Numbered from the stretch's first letter, positions 24,766 to 36,230 are shown. The stretch: 64,000 nucleotides of DNA from Cryptomeria japonica (GCF_030272615.1 NC_081413.1:604314709-604378708), one strand, 5' to 3'. The notes: generated from the letters alone by a model not told the origin. Made by a program: numbers and translations.

Positions 24766-26163
24766 TCATTGATGATAGGTTCCCAGATGAACACTTATTT
24801 TCCATCGCTGCACATATACCCTGGTATGCAGACATTGCCAATTATCTAGCAGCAAACAGAATACCAGACCACTTTTCTCCAAAAGAAAAGAAATTGTTAA
24901 TAGAGAAAAGTGTTAACTTTTCCTGGATTGCAAATAGTTTGTTCTATACTAGACTTGGTCAAGTAATGCGAAGATTTGTAAGAGAAGACGAAACTTATGA
25001 CATATTGCATGCTTGCCATGATGAACCATGTGGAGGACATTTTGCAGCAAAAAGAACATCAATGAAAGTTCTTACAATAGGGTACTACTGGCCAACATTA
25101 CATAAGGATGTTGTGGCCTATACAAGAAAATGTGACAGATGCCAGCGTATGGGAAGATCAACTAAGTCTGATGAAATGGCACTATATCTGCAGATAATAG
25201 TCACCCCTTTTGATAATTGGGGGATGGATTTTGTAGGGCCAATTGATCCACCATCAAATGGAAAGTCATACATTTTAGTTTGCATGGACTTTGTAACAAA
25301 ATGGGTCAAGGTAATAGCTATGACTCATGCCCGAGATAACAAAGTTGTTGAGTTTCTGTATGAACAAATTTTCACAAGATTTGGAGTTCCCAGAGAGCTT
25401 GTAACCGATCAAGGAGCTCAGTTTACGTCAAATTTGATCACTGCACTAATGAATGACTATAAAATCAAACACAGGAAGTCCAGCCCTTATCACCCTCAAG
25501 CCAATGGTCAGGGAGAGGTAACAAACAGAGAAATTGAGGCGATCCTCACAAAGATAGTGAAGATCCATAGAAAAGATTGGAGCAATAAACTTCCTGAAGT
25601 AGTTTGGGCTTACAAAACTACATGGAAAACAACAACTAGGTTTACACCTTTTGAGCTGCTTTATGGGAAAACAACCATGTTACCCATAGAATTTGAACAC
25701 AAAACTTTGAGGACAGCTCTTGAACTCAATATAGACATATCTGAAGCACAGAAGGGCCATCTCCTGTAGCTAAATGCTTTGGAAAAAAAAAGAAAAAAGC
25801 CACCCTGCAGGATACAGAAGCAATCCAACAGCAAAGGAAGAAATGGCATGATCAACACATCAAAACAAGGAAATTTTCTGCTGGAGATTGGACTCTGTTA
25901 TATGATTCCAGATATCAAGAAAACTAAGGTAAGTTCACAACACTAGCTTGGCCCCTATGAAGTTGAAAATGCGTTCGACAATGGAGCTGTACAGCTGGTT
26001 ACAATAGACCCAGTCTGCTTCAAATTGCTAGTGAATGGCCACCGACTCCGGTTGTACCACAAACAAGTCTCCAAGGAAGAATTCATGCAGCAGTTCATTC
26101 AGGTTCCTCCTGCTACTCTTCCTACAGCCGAAGGCTTTAGCCGTTCTCCTGCAGCGTTACCAT
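24766..26163 (+). pseudogene. Integrase with GPY module, broken
   Basis: The zinc-binding HHCC module lies around 25005-25145 (HACHDEPCGGH and CDRCQRM). The catalytic core follows, with the first Asp in GMDFVGPID, the second in LVTDQGAQFTSN and the Glu in GEVTNREIEAIL. ELLYGKTTMLPIEFE marks the end of the core. A TAG at 25767-25769 and several later shifts interrupt the C-terminal part, where LGPYEVENAFDNG (around 25947-25985) identifies a GPY/F module. A HRLRLYHKQ-type tail ends at a stop near 26163. There is no chromodomain. Confidence 0.92.
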
Positions 26164-26827
26164 AATTTTCAAAAAAAGCATGCTCATAATAAAGGTTTTC
26201 TTTTTAAAAAGGAAACCCCTTTTTCTCTATTCTCATTTATCGCCCCCATTTCACTTCTTTATCTTCTATCCATCCATTCCATCCATTCATTTCATCCGTC
26301 CATCTCACCCATCCACGTCATCCATCTGCATCAACCTTAATTAAGATATCTTTCCCACTTGTCAATTCATGCAGATGTCGTCATCTTTCTTCACACGTAC
26401 ATGCAGTTATCAAAGATACGCCATATCTTTTCTTATCGCATATTTGATTTATTTCATTCTATTCATTTACTGCTATGCATGTACTGGTCATTATTACCTA
26501 AATCTCTACCTATTCTTTACGACATGTGAGGACACATGTCATACTTTAAGTAGGGGGCGGGGTAATCCATCTTTTAAAATCTGTCTTTCCACCACTGCCA
26601 TAACTGCAAAATAATCTTTCTTTAATACTTTTCTGGTACTTTCCAAATATGATCGCATGTCCTTCTTTATTGCATAATTATGATTAAAACTGCTTGTTCA
26701 AAAAGTTCATTTTTGGAAAAAGAAAGAAATGTGATGGCACAAAAGAAGAAAAACCAGAGCAGAAAGGGAAACAAAGAATTTGAACCTTCAGCAAGGAATT
26801 GAGTTCAACTAAAGGAAAACTACAAAC
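26164..26827 (+). other. Spacer between integrase and accessory ORF, with CATC-rich run and internal PPT
   Basis: Non-coding interior DNA of the element. It contains a tccatc/cattc-rich simple repeat at about 26262-26335 and an internal polypurine tract at 26547-26558. No splice acceptor or start signal can be defended by eye. Confidence 0.6.
26547..26562 (+). other. Internal polypurine tract
   Basis: taagtagggggcgggg. Its first 12 bases are identical to the PPT beside the 3' LTR (29313-29324). An internal PPT can prime plus-strand DNA a second time, as known for lentiviruses and Ty1. Here it lies just upstream of the accessory ORF. Confidence 0.6.
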
Positions 26828-29315
26828 ATGGGTGGTCAGTTGGTGCGACATGAGCCTGTAGCTCATGAAATGTTATTGCAAAATCCGCAAACAGTCCACG
26901 CATTCAACCTCTGTGGGTGGTTAAATTATTTCTTGAGCTTAAATGATTTTGATGAGGAGGCTGCTGGAGAATTTTTGAGAACCCTTTCTGAAGGGGAAGC
27001 CACCGTATGGGGTCTAACAGTTGTTGCAACCGAAAATAGAATTTCTGAAGTAACTGGGCTTCCAGCCGTTGGAGAAAACTTTTCTTCAGACCTTGCAGCT
27101 GCAAGGGCTGAGTTTTCAATGCCTACTGATGGACCTCTAGAAGTCTCCAAGCAGGGATGTAAGCGCGTATCATTGTCTCCTCCTTATTCAGAGTATGCTA
27201 CTTACATAATCAGGTATTTGACCTGTGAAGGCCGTTTTTCCTATCTGCATTCTCATCATTTTAAATTATTGAGCCATATGAAGCATGGGTTAGTTATAAA
27301 TGTTTTGAATTTCTTGTTAAAATTTTTAGAACAAAGTGCCCACAAAACTCAACAAGGGAAAGATAATTCTGTCGCTCATCATGGCCTTATTAAATTACTG
27401 ATTGAGCACTCTTTGAGGGATGTCTCACCTCTCTCCTGGCAACAATTTATTGCCCAAAAGAGTTTGCAAATTCCACAACCCCCTAGGGTACTTACCCCAC
27501 AGCCTCAGAAAAAGAAGAAAGAAATTGCATGTACCAGTAAAATAGGGCAAGGGTCATCTACTCCTATAGCACCTGGTCCTACAACTTTCGCGCCTGAATC
27601 CTCTGCTAGGGTACAAACTAGGTCTGCCACTTGGAGAGAGAAGGGAAAAACAAAGGCAGAAGGGTCCCCAAAATCTGACCCTGGTTCTCAGAAAAGGCAA
27701 TGCCTTTCTCCTGCAGCACCTTCCCCTACAACTGTTTCTCCTACAACAACACCTATTGCTATTACTAGTTCACCATCATCCTCTGGTAGGGCAAAGCCCT
27801 CTGAATAAACAAGGAAGAGGAAAGCTACCGGAACACCTCCTGCAGCTGCATCAGTGCTAAGAAGGGTTTCCGCAAGGAAACAATCTAAGACCTCCCCTAC
27901 TTCACCGCAACCAGAGGTGATTGTAATTTTAGAAGAGTCTGTTGAGTCCAAATTTAATGTTTCTCAGAATATGTCCGAGAATGCTACCTAGAGTTCGTTC
28001 GTTCTTGAAGAGGAACAAGTTGAGACAAAAGAAATAGGGTATAATGAGCAAGGGTTACCAAATCTTGATGATTTGGCTACTACTGCTATGAAATTTTCAG
28101 AGGAAGCACAGACTTCTCCACCGCAGCAACAAGAAGAATTTATCTTGCAGCAAGAGCAAGAACAGACTGAACAATTGAATGTGCCTAGTAAAGTTGTATT
28201 TCACCCTGCAATTTGTAAAGCCATTGTTGTGTATAAGAAAACATTTTTAATTGAGTTTCCGAAATATGTTAAAGCTAATTGGGAAACAGTTACATTGCAA
28301 ACCCTGACTTTCCGATACATAGCCCAGACTAACATGCAACAAAGTCTATGGGAAATAGAAAAGAAGAAATTGAAAAAGAAAATTGAAAGTCAGAAGCAGG
28401 AAATTGCTGAGTTGAAAGTAAAAATGGACGAAATGTTAAAAGTAACTGGTCAGATTATGGAATGTAGACCACCACCCAGAGTTTATGCTCTGTGCCTTAA
28501 AGAACAGTTTTTTATGGTTCCAATTGATGAGAATTTCCAAAAACCAAGATCCTATAATTCATACTACCAAGGAATTCTATGAAGCATACCAGGCAGCCCC
28601 TAACTGGTTAAGGAATTCTTTGTGTGAATTCTATTTGCATGGCTTTTTAATACCATTTGAAACAGAATGGAATCCTCTTCTATATATTGGTGATATTCAT
28701 TTGAGAGCATTTATGTCATGGGCAGCAAATGAGGCGAATTATGGCAGGCAGTGGGAAACATATGAGGAAGCTGAGAAAACAAAGCCTGTTCCATTATGTT
28801 CTCAAAGTTCAAACCCCCATGCAATGTTGAAAGATTGGTTTACTCTGACATATGGTATTAATAATGTTTCAGCAAGAGAGAAAATATTTGATATCAGAAA
28901 ACAAGTATATGATGAATTCTAGGCACAACAATATTCATTTTGGAAATTGGCATTCCCCAGAAGTGAGAAAAGATGGGAGAGATTAACTGTTGGGTTAAGA
29001 AAGTCAGAACCACATGGTCCCCTAAATTTCACAGTAGCTCTCAAATGAACCAGCAGATATATTCAATTGGGACTTCAAACAAGATTTGAACTGTGGTTGC
29101 CGCTGACATTTAGACACCCTGTGCTAATGTGGCCACTTTATCTTCACCAGGCTACAAATCTTAACAATGAATTAGAAGGCCAAAGGTATGAAAAATGCCA
29201 GGATTTCAAAGGATTTTATTACAAGTTTAAAAATCTATTTCAGAGTCATGTAGCAACCACCGACTTCAGAGAAACCACCAGGAAAGTTAATGCTGGAGGA
29301 CCAACATTAGACTAA
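26828..29315 (+). pseudogene. Accessory ORF of the Ty3 element (aORF), unknown family, broken
   Basis: About 830 codons fill the space between integrase and the 3' PPT. The stop codon at 29313-29315 overlaps the start of the PPT. The N-terminal ~200 residues form a structured domain with ISEVTGLPAVGENF, YLTCEGRFSYLHSHHF, a Leu-rich stretch and HHGLIKLLIEH. A Ser/Thr/Pro-rich linker with basic patches follows, then an acidic Gln/Glu part. A coiled coil lies at about 28350-28440 (KKKIESQKQEIAELKVKMD). The C-terminal domain is Trp/Tyr-rich (28560-29315). Stops at 27806, 27989, 28920 and 29046 and a frameshift near 28520-28580 break it. There is no signal peptide or clear membrane segment, so I do not call it env-like. 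Confidence 0.75.
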
Positions 29316-29326
29316 GTAGGGGGCAG
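29313..29326 (+). other. Polypurine tract
   Basis: taagtagggggcag lies immediately before the 3' LTR and is the primer site for plus-strand synthesis. Confidence 0.9.
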
Positions 29327-30630
29327 TGATGAGCTTAAAATATGCTCATAATTTGGATGTTATGATAAACTTTTAAATGCCTTTACTTTTGTTATTTCAT
29401 GGATGTTCAGACTTTGTTGAAACCTTTTTTTGGGATATCCTATAGCAAGATACTTTTATATTCCTGCAGCTCATTGTGTTGACTTGATTGCATTTATTGC
29501 CTCGTTGACTACCTAAAATGACTGGTATATCGTATACAGTTTTTTGAATGATAAAGTAGATTTAAAATGTGTGATTAATGAATAGATATCGTGTATGTGC
29601 CATACGCCTTTTTTTGTTGCCTGTTACCCTTTGTTTCACAGGTTGTTGAAGAACGATCAAGTCAAGTGCAGCCGATCTCGACCTTGCAATAAAGTCCATT
29701 TCCTGCACGACTTCGAGGGAGCTTCGGCAAAGACTCTGTGATCGAAACCATGCGAAATAATTTTAATGTCAGTCAATCTGGAAAGAGTGGAGCACTAGAT
29801 TCTCTCTGGATCAGGTTGAATGCATAAATTCATTTATGGAGTTTGTTCCTTGATTCAGGGATATATTTTACTTCCACGTCTTTCCTTGATGGAGTTAGTT
29901 AGTTAGTTGCTCTCCTATTTTTAAATAAAGTTCTCCTCCTGTGCGAGAGAGGGAGAGAAGAGAGTTAGAATAAGATAGAATCAGAGTAGTAGATATCATG
30001 TAAGAATCAATATGATAAAAAAGACAGAATCTATTTAACGAGAGACAGAGTTTGTTGTTAGTTTCCATATGAACAAAACAATGTATATCATTCTGTTTTT
30101 ATGAATAAAGTTCAATGAAGTTCTGAGTTTAGCATCTGCGTAATCAAGAGATGCTTGCTAAGGGGGCCCACTTAGTAGGTATCTGTAGCTAGTTAGTTAG
30201 TTATTCTTTCCTATTAAGCTTCAGTTTGCTTTCATCTTTAAAGTTTTTATACAAACTCAGCTTTACATTGCTCCTGCAGCACAAGGAATCCATCACTGTG
30301 CTTGTTCCTGCAGCATAAGGCCAGTTCATAGTTTGTATTTCAGTTGTAGTTATCATGATTTCTGTTTTAATCAAATCATAGTTGAGTTAAAGAGCTTTGC
30401 ATTACCTTCCTGTAGCATAGGTAGAATTTCTTTCCAGTATGTATTTCTGCTAAGATTTGACCAAAATGAATTCCTATTGCATATATTTTGCTGTGCCATT
30501 TAAAGTATACGTCCCATGGTTTGACAAGTAAATGAACATCTACAGAGAGAGATATTGGTCACCTATTGGAATGCCCAATTCCCAGGAAAGATTTTACTGT
30601 GATTTTCATATCCTTTTGTGGGCGCGACCA
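29327..30630 (+). repeat. 3' LTR
   Basis: 1,304 bp, TGATGAGC...GCGACCA, flanked on the right by the target duplication acact (30631-30635). Differences from the 5' LTR are mostly transitions. A CCT insertion extends the ttctcctcct stretch near 29937. Confidence 0.95.
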
Positions 30631-30635
30631 ACACT
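30631..30635. other. Target-site duplication, right copy (acact)
   Basis: Matches 19226-19230 exactly. Confidence 0.95.
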
Positions 30636-30923
30636 TAAATAATTTTTCCTTCAGAGTAAAAATTTTTACCCATACAATTAGATATTTTTTCCTTTAAATG
30701 AAAAATATTCGCCTCCTACAATAAATATTTTCCCCATAGAACAAGGTATTATTCGCCAAAATTTTATGGAACTTTTGTACCCTAGAAAAAAATCACCAAT
30801 TCAAAATTATTTTTTTTCCTATTTTGAAAAAAACAATTGCCATCAATATAAAAATTCCCCCCGAAAATAATGCTTGATTCACCAGGGTTTTACAGTTTTG
30901 CCCCAGGGGTTCTTTCTTAAAGT

Positions 30924-30998
30924 TATCCCAGTGGCTCAGTCTCAAGACTCTAGTCCCTACTGGGCTAAGGCCTAGTGTTCAGGTTTGACTCCTGAAAT
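30924..30998 (+). repeat. tRNA-derived head (SINE-like) or tRNA pseudogene
   Basis: gtggctcagtct at 30931-30942 resembles a Pol III A box, and ggtttgactcc at 30982-30992 matches the B box (GGTTCRANTCC) at one transition. The spacing of about 50 bp fits a tRNA-derived SINE. The downstream body is short and no tail is obvious. A cloverleaf is not clean, so a functional tRNA is unlikely. Confidence 0.4.
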
Positions 30999-31061
30999 TA
31001 ATATGTTTTATAGATTCTTTTGCAAAATAAAATTTTAACCATAGATAACCTAAGAAAGAGG

Positions 31062-32012
31062 GGATTTTGCATCCTCAACAGATGCTATCTATGTCTCAAT
31101 GATGAGGAATCTGTGAACCATATGTTAATCCACTGTTCTTTTGTCCAACCTATCTAGGTGATGTTTTTCTAGCATTGGGGTTTAAATTGGGTATTCCTTG
31201 AGGAGATTCAAGATTGTTTCAGGAGTTGGTCTTAAAATACTAAAAATCTGACCATAAGAAATTTATGGAAGTTTTCCTTTCAAAATATCCTATGGGGCAT
31301 CTAGAAAGAAAGGAATAATAGAATTTTCAGGAATGACATTAACCCCTCCGAGGTGGTTTGGACTAAGATAAAATACAATTTTGTTGATAATGTAATGGCT
31401 AGTGGATCTCATTATTGCAATAATAAGGAAGATTATGAGTCTAAGGAGCTAGAGCATCCCAGCCCACATGGACATTAATACCAATAAACTCAAAAGAAGG
31501 ATGTGTTGCTAGTCTTTTCATCCCAATGATTGGATTAAGGCTAACTTTGATGGGGTTGGTAAACAGAACCCAGGGCCAGTTGGCTATGGTGGAGTTATTT
31601 GAAATTGTGTTGTCTTTTGCATAGGGGTGGTGGCCTTCTCTTTGGGGAACCAAACAAATCATTTGGCTGAAGCTATGGGCACCCTCCAAGCTATTAAATT
31701 AGCACATCTAGGAGTCAAATTCTTATAGGTAGAGGGAGATTCTAAAAATATTATCAATTGCCTCCTTGGTAAGCATCAACCCTCGTGGACAATAAAAATA
31801 TCAGTGACATGGCCAATGAGATGCTTGAGAGATTCGACCAGTGTTACATCTTTCATGATTATAGAGAGGCCAACAAGATAGTTGGTTGGGCTACCAATGG
31901 GATAGTACAGAGCAGGCAAATCAAGATTTGGTATGGCAAGGGGGAGCTCCCTCAAGTGGCAGGAGACATTTTAAATTATACAAGATATCATGGTAAACAA
32001 GGTAGGATTTGA
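31062..32012 (+). pseudogene. LINE ORF2 3' end: zf-RVT knuckle and RNase H
   Basis: A reverse-transcriptase-associated zinc motif is readable at about 31062-31158 (NRCYLCLNDEESVNHMLIHC). A type-I RNase H domain follows at about 31524-31790 (DWIKANFDGVGKQNPGPVG with stop after GGVI; NHLAEAMGTLQAIKLAH; VEGDSKNIINCLLGKH). After a shift it continues at 31785-32012 (YREANKIVGWATNGI). The first three catalytic acids (D, E, D) are visible; the last, usually in an A-D-x-L-A-N context, is replaced (VGW). This is the end of ORF2 of a plant L1-like LINE with an RNase H domain. The RT domain itself lies before the window's readable part and appears lost. Confidence 0.8.
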
Positions 32013-32256
32013 TATCATATCTCGAGATGGTAGGGGTGGTAGTAGCATCATGAAACAGTATCGTAAGCAAGCGAGAGGGAGGTACATTAGTAATTGCCAT
32101 ATCATCTCGCATTCTTTGTGCATTCTTCTTTCCTCTTGGAGCAGAAGCTTAAGAAATATCCATTGGCTTCTAGAGGCTTCTTCCCTGCTGAAAAGAAAGT
32201 CTGTAGAGAAGAGTGGTATTTGCACAAAATTATAGTCGACTGATATTGATAAGAAG

Positions 32257-33933
32257 ATGGGGGAAAATTGCAAGTGCACGGAGGCAACTAAAATTGATAA
32301 ATGGTGGGACCATCCCCAAGTTTGGGTTGTGAGCTAAAATGATGAATTACATGGAGAAATTGCAAGAAAGAAGGCTAGAAATCACCAGGATTTTCAAAAA
32401 GGGGTGGAATAAGGGTACCTTGACCATTGCAGTAGGAAGGTTAAGGTTAATGAGACCATTATCGTTGAGACTACGGGTCTACCGATGGATGGTATCAAAT
32501 TCTACAGGGACTGGAAGCTGTCGAATGCTATTGTGAAGAAATTCCCTATGGACGAGGAGGAGAAAGTGAAACTGGTGAAGGGAAGCCACACACACTACTT
32601 CCCTAAGGTAATAAGGATGATCTAACAATGGATTTTGTTTTCTATTATAGAACTCATAACTTTAGATGGTAGATATACCAAGGTTTATAACTACCATTTT
32701 GTTACTCTCAAGCATTTATGGTACAAGGAGAAAATTTCCCTCCTCTACTACTTGTTTTGTGCCCTAAATGCTAGGATTATGGATGCTATCTCTAATCCCA
32801 AAACCAATCCTTCTTTACATGAGGGTCTTATGGTGGTTCTTTATAACCACATCAAGAATACCACTATTCAATTGAATATTGCAGAGGTTTTTGAGTCTGA
32901 TGAGGAATTGGATGACTCAAATGATGGTGATGGTGAGGGTTACAAGACAGAGGCTGATGTTGAGATGGACCCCCATATCACTGGGTGGAGAAAGCATAAA
33001 AGGAAAACTGGGCAAGAGGATCAGGGTAAAGGGTAAGCCAGAAGGAAGCAAAATGGGGAAGATGATGATAATTGGTATGAGGAAGAAGACGAGACTGAAG
33101 ATGATATGGAGACCAACAGTGAGGAGGTTTAAATTCTTTCTAGCTAGAAGAAAAAGTGAAAGATGCTAAGAGGTAAGGATTTGGGAGCTAAGAACCATTT
33201 TTCGCTTCCTATTGGTTCCAAGAACCACAGTAAGCACTTGGCTAGGGAGGACACCCCCATCAAGGAAGCTAAGAATGCTGAGTGGAAGGAGGTGGGTCTG
33301 GAGGTGAACTTGGATCTTGTGGGAGACAAGGCCCAGGATGGCTCCCATTTAGATATTGACCTTTTTTTCAAAAATGACATAGACTCCTTCAATAAGGTCT
33401 TCCTTTGGGTTCAAAAGGAAATAACAAGCATAAAAGCCAAACAGGTCCAGGAGGCCAGTAAAATTGAAGCTTTGGAATCTATCAGCACTGATAAATTCAG
33501 TTCCCTCCCTAGCTTCTTAAGTGAACTTACAAAAGCTATCAACAATGCAGAGGAAATCATAAATGCCCAACACAATAACTTTCAAACCTTGGAAGATAGA
33601 GTTGTGGCTACTAAAAATGGGATGGAAGGGGTTGAGAAGACTCTCAAAAAGATTGGGGAGAAGAGTCACAAGATTTTAAAGGCCACCTTTTGATAGAATT
33701 AAGGTCCTTATCAGCAAGCTTGAAAGTGTCAAAGGGGAAAAGGCCTTCGGGGACACCACTGAGGTGAAGGAAGACACCCCTCAAGATAAGGAGATGGGTT
33801 CTAGAAAAAGAACTCGCACAAGTCCCAGAAAGAAGCAAAACCAAAGCAAGGATATTGAGGAGATCAAGCAGACTGCTCAAAACATGGAGCAACTAGATTT
33901 GGAAGCTGTCGAGTTGCTAAAGAACCTTACCTA
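32257..33933 (+). pseudogene. Accessory-type ORF downstream of the LINE RNase H, shared domain with Ty3 aORF
   Basis: One frame reads from MGENCKCTEATKIDKWWDHP to 33693, with stops at 32335, about 32404, about 32622, 33034 and two near 33130-33160. It then shifts into a frame ending at 33933. The N-terminal part has IIVETTGLPMDGIKFYRD, ELITLDGRYTKVYNYHF, LLYYLFCALNA and HEGLMVVLYNHI. A strongly acidic Asp/Glu stretch (about 32890-33130), a Lys-rich part and heptad-rich helices follow (33400-33680 and 33860-33930). The layout matches the Ty3 accessory ORF at 26828. The function is unknown; coiled coils and charged regions would suit a nucleic-acid-binding or assembly protein. Confidence 0.6.
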
Positions 33934-34099
33934 GTCTTCACTTTTTTTTTCTGCATTTTTTATTGTCTTGTCTTTAGTTCCTATGTGTTGTGTCTTTATG
34001 TTGGTGGCTTTTTGTTATCCGGCCAAGTGTTTTTTCTATGTCTACTGTCTCTATCTTTTTCAGTGTTCTTTAATGTCTATCTTTTAATGTAATGTTGTA

Positions 34100-34146
34100 A
34101 AAGGTTTCAGGGGCCCTTCAAAACCTATTTTCCCCTAATAAAAAAT
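34100..34146 (+). mobile_element. LINE 3' terminus signature
   Basis: aaaggtttcaggggccc, then ttcaaaacctattttccc and ctaataaaaaata. A closely similar string occurs in reverse orientation at about 43535-43572. Two copies with the same A-rich end support a LINE 3' terminus here, which would close the element whose ORF2 end lies at 31062-32012. Confidence 0.55.
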
Positions 34147-35271
34147 AGACACAATTTCAATATAATATTTATATTAATATTATATGTAAATATTAATATG
34201 AAAAAAATTATGTATAATATTTTTGTAATACATAAAATGTTTTGAATATGGTTAGGTTTTATATTCAATTTGGTTTGATGTAAAAATGTATTTTGGAATA
34301 GAGGAATCAATATCAATAGAAAACATATTTTTATTAGTGATTTTAAAAAATAAGTGAATAAATATATTTAAATAGAAATCTCTAACCAATATATTTTGTT
34401 GAGAAGTAAAAGTAGATTTATAATTAAATATGTTATATGTAAAATTTATTAAATAGAATATAAGAATATATTATAAATTATTATATTATTATTGGGATCA
34501 TTATCATTTATTCAATTAAATTTATTCTATTTATTAATTAATTATAACTCCTTATAAATTAGTCTACATATATGTAATACTATACATGTATTTTTTTGAG
34601 ATTTTTCTTAACTTTTATTTTGGTTCTTTTAACAAATTATTTTTATATTTAAATTGTATTAAAATTTAAAAAATAATCTCACTACATATTAAGGTTAAAT
34701 TATGATTTATTATTATTTTATTTTATTTAGTTTATTTTTAAATATTATATTATAATGTCAAATACAATATAAATAATATTTATTATTCATTATTACATGT
34801 ATAAGAATTTAAATTTTAGTAACTAACTCCCCCCTTCCCATTCAACTTTAACTTCATAAAAGTAGTTAATAAAATAAATCTCAACTCTACCATTTTCTTT
34901 AATTACATTAAGTATTTTACCAATTTATTGAAAATCAATGAACATTTTTCATTCAAATATTTTAATCAAAATTAAAATAAATCATTCTTTTTCAAAATAT
35001 TAATTCTTTCAATTATCTAATTTATTTTATTTTAGATAAATAAAAAAAATCTTAAAAACTGATTTTAATGTATTATTATATATAAAAAGTTACTTTATAA
35101 CATAAATATAATACAAATAATAAAGAAAATAAACTATATATATTAAACTATATAATTTATATAGTATTCGAACCCCTGTAATGCTGTCATTTTCTAAGAA
35201 TCAAAATTATAATTTCACAATTATAGCATATGGAAAAAAAAGTTAGATGTACAAATTTATGCTAATATAAA
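34147..35271. other. Very AT-rich spacer
   Basis: Dominated by ta-rich low-complexity DNA. No gene, RNA or element end is visible until the next LTR. Confidence 0.7.
35267..35271. other. Target-site duplication, left copy (ataaa)
   Basis: ataaa precedes the LTR at 35272 and recurs at 39351-39355 after the second LTR. The AT-rich context slightly weakens it, but both coincide with TG...CA ends. Confidence 0.85.
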
Positions 35272-36213
35272 TGATCCGGGTGGATAAACATTTCACCAAA
35301 ATAGATTGTTCCAGATGCTCTTGACACCCATGTGATTCCCTCTGTTCTGAATGTAGCGTGTATGCTATTAAAAGAATATTGTCCTACGGAATAAGTTCAA
35401 TGGAGGGGTCAACGGTTTGAACCATTGATCCCTAATTTCATGCAACCACTCATTTACCATCATGCCACGTGAACACTCTGAGTTGGGAAAGGGTGGTTAT
35501 GATTTTTGCTATCATAATTGCGATAAACCATGAAAAGAGGGGTCGAAGCCCTCCATATATTATATTAAAATGTTAAAATTTTAAAGGCCAACATAAAATC
35601 AAATCCGAAAAGGAGGTTAGGTGGTTTTGAAGGATTTAAAAGTTATTTTAAGGAGATTTATCGTTGTAAATGGGAGATATGGGGAATATGTTTGTTAACC
35701 CCATTTTACCATGTAAATTGTATAAAAGGGAGGTATGTTGGACATGGAATATTGGAGAATTAGTAGTGAATTGTGAGGAAATTGGGAGAGAGTTGAAGAT
35801 TGGAGATTTGGTGAGAAAATTTCTTTTGGGTGTTTGGTAGTGAATGGTTCATCTTTGTGCATTGGGAGCTTGAATTCAAGCTTGTTGCACATGGGAGAAG
35901 GACTTTGTAATTCATTATCATCCAAGGAGACATAAGGAGTCTTTGTAACCATTGAGGTGCTTTGTAACGATTTTCTGGAGCTGAATCAAGGATCGGTCAC
36001 TCCATTGGAGGGACCCGAAGATGTAGCCAATTGGCGAACTCCGTTGTCAACTTGTGTTTTGTCTTCTCTCTTCTTTCTCTCTTTTGTTCAAACTACTTTT
36101 ATTTGATCATTATGTTTATTTAAACAATTTTATTATAATTTTAAGACCTTCATTTAATCATTGCAAAAGTTAACATCTCACGTGCAATAGTCATAGATCC
36201 TAACATCAGATCA
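35272..36213 (+). repeat. 5' LTR
   Basis: 942 bp, TGATCCGG...AGATCA. A good TATA box (TATAAAAG, 35721-35728) lies in the middle, which suggests a transcription start near 35750. Pyrimidine-rich tcttctctcttctttctctc follows in the 3' part. Confidence 0.92.
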
Positions 36214-36215
36214 AG

Positions 36216-36230
36216 TGGTATTAGAGCTTG
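36216..36230 (+). other. Primer binding site, initiator tRNA-Met type
   Basis: tggtattagagcttg begins two bases after the LTR. It matches the plant initiator-Met complement TGGTATCAGAGC except for one transition. Confidence 0.85.

Larger units (their letters stand above)
19231..30630 (+). mobile_element. Full-length Ty3/Gypsy retrotransposon, Athila-like, with accessory ORF
   Basis: The 11.4-kb element has TG...CA LTRs of about 1.3 kb, a 5-bp target duplication (acact), a tRNA-Asp primer site and two polypurine tracts. The order is gag - protease - RT - RNase H - integrase, followed by a ~2.5-kb ORF. The tRNA-Asp primer, the D-L-G-A type protease motif, the integrase ending in a GPY module without a chromodomain, and the extra 3' ORF all suit the Athila-type lineage. 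All coding parts carry stops or frameshifts, so this copy cannot move by itself. The two LTRs differ at roughly 50 of 1,300 positions by eye (about 4 percent), so it is not a recent insertion. Confidence 0.93.

Noticed and set aside
26828-29315. Env-like protein, as in some Athila elements
   Set aside because: No signal peptide or clear transmembrane segment is visible. Position alone is not enough, so I call it an accessory ORF of unknown function.
35165-35190. Reverse B-box-like attcgaacccctg
   Set aside because: No A box in the proper position on the minus strand; in AT-rich spacer.
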